Below are positions 9,701 to 15,849 of a stretch of DNA of 56,970 nt, piece by piece. Source of the DNA: a virus; IMG/VR virus record IMGVR_UViG_3300042446_000561, positions 1 through 56,970 of that record; one strand, 5' to 3'. Made by a program: the position numbers and the translations under genes. The first letter of the stretch is position 1. Every line of letters begins with the position of its first letter. Below the pieces are notes generated by a model. The model worked only from the letters and a program-made list of their open reading frames with translations, made no database searches and had not been told where the DNA came from.

Positions 9701-9879
9701 ATGCTGGCTGTTAATGCTGCTTTGCTAGCTCTTAACTGTGCTGAATACCCTTTGATACCTACAGAGGCGTCTTTTATCGAATCTCTAAGTTCTTCGGTGA
9801 TTGGTATTCCGCTAGCCAGTGCTTGATTGTATTCATCAGTTCGGGCCTGAATTTCTTCCGGTGTCATGTTTTGTGGCAT
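6775..9879 (-). CDS. tape-measure-like tail protein with C-terminal M15-type peptidase domain
   Basis: 1034 residues. The N-terminal half is helical and paralogous to the downstream gene. Around residues 490-520 is [24 protein letters not shown], a motif frequent in tail tape-measure proteins. Residues about 828-925 form an M15/D-Ala-D-Ala-carboxypeptidase-like zinc peptidase domain: [18 protein letters not shown] (candidate ligands His858 and Asp865) and HIHLD (His906). The C-terminus has [25 protein letters not shown]. I infer a tail-interior protein that sets or fills the tail and carries a peptide-cross-link-cleaving enzyme. A TATAAATA box lies only 6 nt before the first ATG; the second ATG (residue 5, MTPEE) could be the real start if a leader is needed. 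The gene is divergent from the gp26-like gene, 27 bp away. Confidence 0.75.
   Translation of the reverse strand: [1034 protein letters not shown]
8135..8296 (-). repeat. 81-bp tandem duplication in tape-measure-like gene
   Basis: Two adjacent 81-bp copies (8135-8215 and 8216-8296) differ at a single base, which changes GYVDGG to GYADGG. Each encodes 27 residues including [13 protein letters not shown] and [13 protein letters not shown]. The copies lie just after the Gly-rich tape-measure motif and keep the frame, so this is a very recent duplication. Confidence 0.92.
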
Positions 9880-9885
9880 AACTAA

Positions 9886-9893
9886 TATTTATA
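9886..9893 (-). promoter_or_regulatory. perfect late-promoter octamer TATAAATA before tape-measure-like gene
   Basis: TATAAATA on the minus strand, then TTAGTT, then the ATG at 9879. It is an exact match to the T4 late-promoter consensus, which gp55 recognises. T4 geometry would place +1 one base before the ATG. It sits in the 27-bp divergent gap. Confidence 0.65.
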
Positions 9894-9906
9894 CAAGGAA
9901 AAAACC

Positions 9907-10737
9907 ATGAATCCATTGACTCAATATTTTAGACAACCTTCAATTTATATTAAATTGCCTAGCCAAGGCAATTACTACCCTGCGGGAGCTATCGAAATGC
10001 CACAAAATGGCGAGCTTCCTGTATTGCCCATGACGGCAATAGATGAAATTACATATCGTACACCTGATGCATTATTCAGTGGACAAGCAGTTATTAATGT
10101 TATACAAAGCTGTATTCCCGCTATCAAAGATGCATGGGCAATCCCATCAATTGATATTGATACCATATTAGTAGCTATACGTATTGCCAGCTACGGTCAT
10201 GAAATGACTTTTGCCACAGTTTGCCCACATTGCCAAAATGATGACGAATATGCTGTTGATTTACGTACTGTACTTGAGCAAATGAAAACCCCTGATTATT
10301 CAGATCCAGTTAAACAAGGCGATATCGAAATTTACTTTAGACCAATGACTTATAAAAATTTGTCTGATAACAATAAAATTCAATTTGACGAACAACGTAT
10401 TTTTCAATCGTTGCCTGATGACAAAGCCGTAGATAATGTTCAATTATCAGCTATGTCAGCAGCATTACAGCGCATGACTGAGATGACTGTATCTGCACTA
10501 AGTCAAAGTATTTTAACCATTAAAACTCCTAGCGCCATGGTTACAGAACAAGAATATATTAGCGAATTTATGAAAAATTGTGATAGTGGATTGTTCAATC
10601 GTATTCAAACTTATGTAGTCGATCATAAATCTGAAGCAGAGATGAAACCTATTACAATTAAATGTAATAAATGTCAAACTAATTACTTACAATCTATTAC
10701 GTTGGATATGTCGAATTTTTTCGAGCGCGCCTCCTAA
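9907..10737 (+). CDS. 26: baseplate hub/tape-measure chaperone protein, gp26-like
   Basis: 276 residues (T4 gp26 has 208). It matches the T4-type base-plate protein family by its opening NPLTQYFRQPSIYIKLPSQGNYYP, by MTAIDEITYRTPDALFSGQAV, and by a central VCPHCQNDDEYAVDL with a second CNKCQTNY near the C-terminus; the four cysteines could form a zinc knuckle. The start has AAGGA 9 nt upstream. In T4, gp26 and gp51 are needed to assemble the hub. Here the gene lies back to back with the tape-measure-like genes, which fits a chaperone role. It ends at a TAA 13 nt after a T-TTT-TTC slippery heptamer, and the next frame (-1) stays open into a gp51-like sequence, so a 348-residue frameshift product is likely. 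Confidence 0.85.
   Translation: MNPLTQYFRQPSIYIKLPSQGNYYPAGAIEMPQNGELPVLPMTAIDEITYRTPDALFSGQAVINVIQSCIPAIKDAWAIPSIDIDTILVAIRIASYGHEMTFATVCPHCQNDDEYAVDLRTVLEQMKTPDYSDPVKQGDIEIYFRPMTYKNLSDNNKIQFDEQRIFQSLPDDKAVDNVQLSAMSAALQRMTEMTVSALSQSILTIKTPSAMVTEQEYISEFMKNCDSGLFNRIQTYVVDHKSEAEMKPITIKCNKCQTNYLQSITLDMSNFFERAS
10716..10722 (+). promoter_or_regulatory. candidate -1 programmed frameshift site (T TTT TTC)
   Basis: In the gp26 frame the codons read AAT TTT TTC, giving the canonical X-XXY-YYZ heptamer TTTTTTC. A -1 slip continues CGA GCG CGC CTC CTA into a frame open to the stop at 10950-10952, adding 76 residues. That frame has no ATG, GTG or TTG between its upstream stop (near 10678) and the ATG at 10776, and no ribosome site precedes that ATG. 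Only a short GC-rich patch is visible downstream, with no obvious pseudoknot. Confidence 0.6.
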
Positions 10738-10775
10738 TATTAGATCCTGAACGTGTTGCTACTTACATAGACAAC

Positions 10776-10952
10776 ATGGATAAAGAGATCAATGATATTA
10801 GACTTGAGGCGTTACGTATGTCTTGGTACATGAGAGGGGGATTACCTTATGATCAAGCCTTACAACTCAGTGTCGCTGAAAGAAAAATAATCAGTGATAT
10901 CATCAAAGATAATATGGAGACAACTAAGAAAAGTGGTTTGCCTTTCTTTTAA
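10776..10952 (+). CDS. gp51-like baseplate hub assembly reading frame (58 residues from ATG, probably expressed by frameshift)
   Basis: From its first ATG this encodes 58 residues containing LRMSWYMRGGLPYDQALQLS and ending DNMETTKKSGLPFF. The WYMRGG/TKK-G-PFF pattern is what I know from the short protein that follows gp26 in T4-like phages of aquatic hosts; the match to T4 gp51 itself (249 residues) is only positional. The same frame codes sensibly upstream of the ATG (LLILDPERVATYIDNM), which suggests it is the tail of a gp26 frameshift fusion and not a free-standing gene. No Shine-Dalgarno sequence precedes the ATG. Confidence 0.7.
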   Translation: MDKEINDIRLEALRMSWYMRGGLPYDQALQLSVAERKIISDIIKDNMETTKKSGLPFF

Positions 10953-11019
10953 GTTTTTTGTTTTTTCCATGACCCTCCTTAAGGTTCTGAATGATTACTT
11001 TATATTTCTTTTTGATTTA

Positions 11020-11505
11020 ACAGATTAGCTGCGCTAATCCAAGACTCGCATACTGCTCGTCTTATTGTTTTAAGTAGTTGCTTTTAAATACTATTCGTCT
11101 AGAACTAATGTCATAATTCACCGTAAGCACGGTGAAAAAAATGACCTCTTCGTCTGAGTCCGCAGTCATTTATTATAAAGAGATTGTGCTTTCACACTCG
11201 GAGGCGGTTGACCTGTACCCCCTACTCTAGCTTCACATATCAACGGAACCCTAGTAACCCCATAATAAATCAAAGTCCTATAAGCATGGGTCGTATCTTT
11301 TTCACGTTGCCCAAACCATTTGTTGCCTTAAGTTGGCTTTTGCCTTTGACACCCGAGTAGGCTTGCGCCTCTTCTATCCGAATTGGGTTTCTCACCAATC
11401 CTCAACGGGGATCGAGCAGCCTCGATCAAACGCTGTCAGTGTGATGCCTCCCAGAGTTTCACTGGTTCTGACTAATAGTGTCGGGCTTCCCCTAACTTAG
11501 TCTGT
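11020..11505. ncRNA. candidate structured non-coding RNA or ribozyme remnant
   Basis: The stretch 10953-11525 has no gene. Within it the DNA is visibly richer in G+C than its surroundings and dense in stem-loops: 11023-11039 (7 bp, 3-nt loop), 11117-11136 (8 bp, AAGC tetraloop, with an outer 5-bp stem 11110-11114/11141-11145), 11355-11374 (8 bp with one mismatch, TTGC loop), 11382-11399, 11410-11427 (7 bp, CAGC tetraloop), 11451-11465, and GACTAA/TTAGTC at 11470-11475/11497-11502. GACAC (11348-11352) can pair with GTGTC (11478-11482), which would make a pseudoknot with the last stem. All six frames are broken by stops. It lies between convergent operons next to a GIY-YIG gene. The strand is not settled and no known family is recognised. 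Confidence 0.5.
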
Positions 11506-11525
11506 CGATGCCTATCTAAGATGAT

Positions 11526-11954
11526 TTAAATTTTGTTTTTGATGTGACTACCATGTATACGGCAAACTATTTGTCCGTTATAGTAATCGTCACTTTCTAA
11601 TACACGATGCTTAAATTGTTCACGGGCTTCAATATAACTGCATTCCGATTTGGTGTTGCAATAATATAATATTTGCCTAGTGAAATTTTCGATGCCTAAC
11701 TGTTCGATGTCTTTATTTAATTCTATGCTGCTGCCGGTGTACTGTTGCCAGTCTGATTCCACTTTACTTTTGATTCTCTTACGTTTTTTGGTGCCGTTCT
11801 TAAGTTTTACTATTTTATATGTTGTTTTACTAAATTTTGATAGTTTTTTTCCGATATATTTTCTGCCGGATATGTTGTTTGTAATGCAATAAACAAATCC
11901 AGCACAATCTTCCGGTAGTATTTCAACATGAGTGTTTTCAAAAAGCCATGACAT
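11526..11954 (-). CDS. GIY-YIG endonuclease (Seg/homing type)
   Basis: 142 residues. The N-terminus has GFVYCI (residues 19-24) and KYIGKK (32-37), the two strands that name the GIY-YIG fold. A Lys/Arg-rich loop follows, and later YIEAREQFKHRVLESDDYYN, which fits the conserved Glu/Asn part of the domain. No separate DNA-binding domain is evident, as in T4 seg enzymes. Such enzymes cut DNA at a target and spread their own gene into related phages. It follows the gp46 gene in the same direction and lies next to the stem-loop-rich stretch 11020-11505, so it may mobilise that element (inference). No good ribosome site precedes the ATG. Confidence 0.78.
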   Translation of the reverse strand: MSWLFENTHVEILPEDCAGFVYCITNNISGRKYIGKKLSKFSKTTYKIVKLKNGTKKRKRIKSKVESDWQQYTGSSIELNKDIEQLGIENFTRQILYYCNTKSECSYIEAREQFKHRVLESDDYYNGQIVCRIHGSHIKNKI

Positions 11955-11990
11955 GTACTAGTTAGTGTCTTTTTGATAGTGCTCATATTT

Positions 11991-13754
11991 TTATGCTACC
12001 TCTACATCTGTATTATAACTGGTAAATCCGCCATCCTTGATTACTTTGAGTATATTTTCTACTCTTCCGGCTAACTCGTCTCTATGACTTACTAACCAAA
12101 TTGATTTTTGTCGCTCACGTGACATTTGTTTTAATAATCCCAACGCTGATTCCACACCTTGTGTGTCAAGCCCGTTGTCAATCATTTCATCAATGAATAA
12201 TACATTGATGGGAGTATATAAGGATTCAAACACATCTCTAAATGCCCATGCCATACTTAAAATAAGTCGATTACGCTCGCCTCTTGACAGATTATCAAAG
12301 TCAAGTTCACGTCCTAGCTCTTCGATACTAACCGAAAGATCATTTTGAAATACAACAGTATGTGGTAATCCAATACGATCTAAGTAATGTGTTAGTCTTG
12401 TGTTAAGATATGATAAGTTTTGTTCAATAATCTTCTTGCGTATGAAACTATCCTTACTGGTGAGTAATTTTAATAAAAATTCTTGATGTTCTTGTAAACG
12501 TGTTAAGTCGTTTAACCCATCGTAAGTAACCTCTGCTAATGCTTGTTCAGTCATTTCAGTAATCTGTTCAGCATAAGGATCAATTTCAGTACTTTTATTT
12601 TCTAATTGAGCTTGCAAGCCAGCAATCGTAGCACGATGCTGTATGGCGTCTTCTTCTTTATCGTAAAACATCTTAGGTGGTTTACCTAAAACTCCCAACG
12701 ATTTTTGCATTGACTCTAATTCCGACAACAACTCACTGTATTCTTTATTTGATACTTGTGAAGTTGTTAATTCTTTTTGTTTTGTCTCCAACACCTGTTT
12801 GTGTTTACTATCATGGAACGGTTGTCCACACGAATGGCACTCATGATTATCAAGCGTTTTAATCTCAGCTAACAGCCGATTGATTATTTTTTCTTCCCTG
12901 CTAATATCTAATTTAACTCTACTGATTTGTGTAGTTAGCTCATTGATATCTTTACGTTTTTGATCCCATGCTGTGTGATCTTTGTGTGCTTGTATTTCTA
13001 AATCGATATCAATTTCCTGGAGCGAAGCCAATGCTACTTCAAGTTTTGAAATATCGTCGGTGTTTTTAGTAGTCCAAAGTGTTTGTCTACGTTTTAGCGA
13101 TTCAATTTGCTCTAAAATCCTTTTATTAGCATCTTGTACGGCACGTATTCTAAATTCTTCTGCTTGTATAGCATCTTTTGTAGTGCGATTTAGCTCTTTA
13201 ATCTTATCAGCACGTTCACTAAGCATAGTAATGCCCAGTAATTGTTCAATGATTGTACGTTGATCATTGGCTTTTAATGATAAAAACGGTTCGGTATAAG
13301 TGTTAAGTGCCATAATATGTTTAAACATATCGTGACTCATACCTAGCATGTCTTCGATTGCTGTTTGAGTTTCTCTACTATCGCCTTGTGCATTATCTTC
13401 GGCTTCAGTTTCTTTGTTATTGACATAAAACTTTAGCAAATTAGGCTTACGTCCACGCTCAATACGATATTGTTGATCACTGATGACAAAATCCAGTGAT
13501 ACAATCATATTCTTGCCGTTAGTTTTGTTAACAAGATTATCTCGCCGTATATTACTAAGTGCTACTCCATACAACGCATATGAAAGTGCATTAATAATAG
13601 TAGTCTTGCCAGTGCCGTTTCTACTGCCATCACCGCCTAAGTCTAAGTTTTCGCCTAATACTAATGTTAAATCACGTCGATCAAAGTTAATAGCCTGGGT
13701 AGCATTGCCTACACTCATGAAATTCTTTACAGTTAAATTCTTAATCTGGATCAT
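11991..13754 (-). CDS. 46: recombination endonuclease large subunit gp46 (Rad50/SbcC-like)
   Basis: 587 residues (T4 gp46 is 560). The N-terminal ATPase half has the Walker A segment GENLDLGGDGSRNGTGKTT (about residues 32-51). Two coiled-coil arms flank a zinc hook CHSCGQPF near residue 305. The C-terminal half has LSRGERNRLILSMAWAF (ABC signature) and VLFIDEMIDNGLD (Walker B and D loop). With gp47 it forms the Mre11/Rad50-type nuclease that resects DNA ends for recombination-dependent replication and host DNA breakdown. The start overlaps the gp47 stop by 4 nt (ATGA), so the two are translationally coupled. Confidence 0.95.
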   Translation of the reverse strand: MIQIKNLTVKNFMSVGNATQAINFDRRDLTLVLGENLDLGGDGSRNGTGKTTIINALSYALYGVALSNIRRDNLVNKTNGKNMIVSLDFVISDQQYRIERGRKPNLLKFYVNNKETEAEDNAQGDSRETQTAIEDMLGMSHDMFKHIMALNTYTEPFLSLKANDQRTIIEQLLGITMLSERADKIKELNRTTKDAIQAEEFRIRAVQDANKRILEQIESLKRRQTLWTTKNTDDISKLEVALASLQEIDIDLEIQAHKDHTAWDQKRKDINELTTQISRVKLDISREEKIINRLLAEIKTLDNHECHSCGQPFHDSKHKQVLETKQKELTTSQVSNKEYSELLSELESMQKSLGVLGKPPKMFYDKEEDAIQHRATIAGLQAQLENKSTEIDPYAEQITEMTEQALAEVTYDGLNDLTRLQEHQEFLLKLLTSKDSFIRKKIIEQNLSYLNTRLTHYLDRIGLPHTVVFQNDLSVSIEELGRELDFDNLSRGERNRLILSMAWAFRDVFESLYTPINVLFIDEMIDNGLDTQGVESALGLLKQMSRERQKSIWLVSHRDELAGRVENILKVIKDGGFTSYNTDVEVA

Positions 13755-14767
13755 AGGCTCTGGTAAATTTTTAATAACAACTTGGGATCATAGAATTCTG
13801 ATTCAATATTTGTAATTTGATCAGTAACAATTTGATCCACAGACTCAAACTTTATTTCACCTGGGGCTAAATCAGTATCAACTGAGTTAGTCTTAACAGG
13901 GATCAACGCCATTTCGCGTAAATTGTAGTCTTTAATGAATGTTTCTTTAATAAATGTAGCTTCTTCATAACTAATGCCAATGTCTAGCTCAACACGCACA
14001 AGCATGTTAGGTTGGAAGATGTTTGCGCCATTATCAATTGCTTCACTTAGTTTTAGTACACGATATAATGGTTGTCCTGGCCAAGAAAAATACTTGTCTT
14101 CCATTCCCCATTCTTTAACCATCATGCCACGAGCACTATCTCCAGCATCAGCAAAGTTATGCGGAAAACAGTTACCTATGTAAGTAACATTTTCTTTCTT
14201 TTGTCTCAAGTGAAAGTGACCACTGTACACGCTTTCGAAGCCGTTAAAATGATCTACTTTGATTTCGCCATGATCAGGCATTTCTACCATAGCATTCATT
14301 TTAAAATGTGGTAGTTCAAAGTGACCAAACATATATTGTCCACTTAGTTTATGAATTTTTTTATGATCATCGCCTACTAGCCAAGGGGCAATAGTAACAT
14401 TGCCTTCAGTAAACCAATCGTTTACGATAATAATATTAGGAATGTGTTTAGCCCATTCGGCTCCGTGAATATCACGTTTATCACGATAATATAAATCATG
14501 GTTGCCGGGAATGAAATAAAACTTATCAAATGCTTTTGATAATTTTTCCAATGCTCGTACACTAAATTGTAGTGTTTGTAAGTTGATTGAAGCACGATGA
14601 TTATGCCAATCGCCAAGAAAAAGACCGGTTTCGCAACCTTCTTCTTTAGCTTTGGCAATAAACCAATCAATAAATGCTTCACAATCACGATTATGTACTA
14701 AACTATTGGATTTTAATCCCCAATGTATGTCAGTACATACCGCTGCCTTCTTGAATAAGTTAGTCAT
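13751..14767 (-). CDS. 47: recombination endonuclease small subunit gp47 (Mre11/SbcD-like)
   Basis: 338 residues, the same size as T4 gp47 (339). The metallophosphoesterase motifs appear in order: CTDIHWGLK (D-x-H, residues 11-19), FLGDWHNHR, IPGNHDLYYRD, then MFGHFELPHF and SGHFHLRQ. These bind the two metal ions of the nuclease site. It is the partner of gp46, encoded immediately downstream with a 4-nt overlap, and lies 44 bp downstream of the sigma-factor gene in the same transcription unit. Confidence 0.95.
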   Translation of the reverse strand: MTNLFKKAAVCTDIHWGLKSNSLVHNRDCEAFIDWFIAKAKEEGCETGLFLGDWHNHRASINLQTLQFSVRALEKLSKAFDKFYFIPGNHDLYYRDKRDIHGAEWAKHIPNIIIVNDWFTEGNVTIAPWLVGDDHKKIHKLSGQYMFGHFELPHFKMNAMVEMPDHGEIKVDHFNGFESVYSGHFHLRQKKENVTYIGNCFPHNFADAGDSARGMMVKEWGMEDKYFSWPGQPLYRVLKLSEAIDNGANIFQPNMLVRVELDIGISYEEATFIKETFIKDYNLREMALIPVKTNSVDTDLAPGEIKFESVDQIVTDQITNIESEFYDPKLLLKIYQSL

Positions 14768-14811
14768 AAGTCCAGTATAAACTATTGCTTAATACAATAC
14801 AACTAAAACGG

Positions 14812-15735
14812 CTAATCCTGGTTGTATTCGTCAACCGGAATACTAATTACCGGGCCGTGAGCATGTGCTTCGCGCCTACCTGAGTTTTGTCTTGACCAAG
14901 AAGGAGTTAATCCATGTTGTTCAAGCAAATCATCGCGTATATTTTGATTTTTCTTTTCAGAGTTTAGAATATGTGTAAACGAATTGGTAATGGCTGCTGT
15001 ATAATAAGCAAATGGATTTTGTGATTTACTTTCATCAAATCTTAATCCAATTTGTGACAATTGAACTAACGCTGACCCGCGCATTTCTTCGTTATATGTA
15101 TACCCACGCCAATTTGAACGTGTAGCATAGCGATCACACAGCTTAATGAACATTGTTGCTAGGGTATGTGTCATAGTACCGTGATCTTTACAAAACTCGC
15201 CTGTTTCTAAATCACCTTTCCAGTGGCTTTTGCCAACCAAATAAGGTTGTTTGTTTTCATCTAATCTGTAATGATAAAATGGAGGAAAAGGTAATCTAAT
15301 ATATTTGGTTGCAGCAGCATCAGGTTCGATGGGTAAAATTGCATCTAAAATTGCATCGTCGTCGATTAATTCAAGATCAAATATATCTTCAATTTTCTTC
15401 TTTTTAGTAGCACTCTTGGGTATTTTTTTAGGTGCCATGGGTATATGTTCCCATGAAGTTATACGAAATACTACATCAGTATTGGGTATTTTTTTAGGGT
15501 CAACAATTACTTTAGTTTCTTTTTTAATACGATCAGCACGATTGCGTCTGGCTTCTGCTACTGTACGTTGATTAATTTTACTTAAACTAGGCAAAATCAT
15601 ATCATATTGATGATCGTTTGCTGGATCTAAATATGTACAATATGTATTTTTACTTAAATGTATTTGTTTTAACAGATCTCTATTATTGAGATAAATGACT
15701 TTTTTTACTGGTGCTACTATGGGTTTTGTGGCCAC
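14812..15735 (-). CDS. 55: late-transcription sigma factor gp55
   Basis: 307 residues, longer than T4 gp55 (185) because of an N-terminal part of about 190 residues rich in Lys, Pro and Asp. The C-terminal part has the gp55/sigma region-2-like block: HTLATMFIKLCDRYA, then YNEEMRGSALVQLSQIGL, DESKSQNPFAYYTAAITNSFTHIL and NSEKKNQNIRDDLL. In T4, gp55 replaces the main sigma factor on host RNA polymerase and recognises TATAAATA late promoters, several of which occur in this window. The start is GTG at 15735, preceded by TAGGAG at about 9-nt spacing. A sigma70-type promoter lies just upstream. Confidence 0.88.
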   Translation of the reverse strand: MATKPIVAPVKKVIYLNNRDLLKQIHLSKNTYCTYLDPANDHQYDMILPSLSKINQRTVAEARRNRADRIKKETKVIVDPKKIPNTDVVFRITSWEHIPMAPKKIPKSATKKKKIEDIFDLELIDDDAILDAILPIEPDAAATKYIRLPFPPFYHYRLDENKQPYLVGKSHWKGDLETGEFCKDHGTMTHTLATMFIKLCDRYATRSNWRGYTYNEEMRGSALVQLSQIGLRFDESKSQNPFAYYTAAITNSFTHILNSEKKNQNIRDDLLEQHGLTPSWSRQNSGRREAHAHGPVISIPVDEYNQD

Positions 15736-15760
15736 TAGTTATGTCTCCTAACTAATATTT

Positions 15761-15788
15761 AGTATAACAGAAATCAATTAATTGTCAA
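15761..15788 (-). promoter_or_regulatory. sigma70-type promoter for gp55-gp47-gp46
   Basis: On the minus strand TTGACA (15788-15783), a 16-bp spacer and TATACT (15766-15761), close to the bacterial consensus. Early or middle expression by host polymerase fits a sigma factor and recombination genes. A CTAAATA box (15762-15756) overlaps the end of the -10, so late readout from the same place is possible. Confidence 0.72.
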
Positions 15789-15793
15789 CCTAT

Positions 15794-15822
15794 TTGACAT
15801 AATATGGATACATTAATATACA
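15794..15822 (+). promoter_or_regulatory. sigma70-type promoter for baseplate operon
   Basis: TTGACA (15794-15799), a 17-bp spacer and TATACA (15817-15822). Its -35 box is back to back with the divergent -35 box (TGTCAA-CCTAT-TTGACA, a perfect inverted repeat, 15783-15799). The late box CATAAATA begins at the next base. Confidence 0.55.
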
Positions 15823-15830
15823 CATAAATA
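15823..15830 (+). promoter_or_regulatory. late-promoter box CATAAATA for baseplate operon
   Basis: Seven of eight bases match TATAAATA. It lies 19 nt before the ATG at 15850, leaving room for a short leader with AGGAAAAA as ribosome site. The gp6 gene has the same octamer at the same distance. Confidence 0.55.
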
Positions 15831-15849
15831 TTAATATAGGAAAAATACA

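Noticed and set aside
11110-11145. Hairpin TTCACCGT/ACGGTGAA as a terminator
   Set aside because: An A-run follows it on the plus strand, and the T-run precedes it on the minus strand, so neither orientation has a stem followed by T.
11170-11330. Minus-strand open stretch ending SVKAQSLYNK as a gene fragment
   Set aside because: It has no start codon or ribosome site, is about 50 codons between stops, and coincides with RNA-like base pairing. I could not tie it to a protein family.
11020-11505. Definite group I intron call
   Set aside because: The P3/P7/P8 order can be drawn, but the conserved P4-P6 sequences, a P1 with splice site and flanking exons of one gene are not seen, and gp46 and the gp51-like frame both end naturally.
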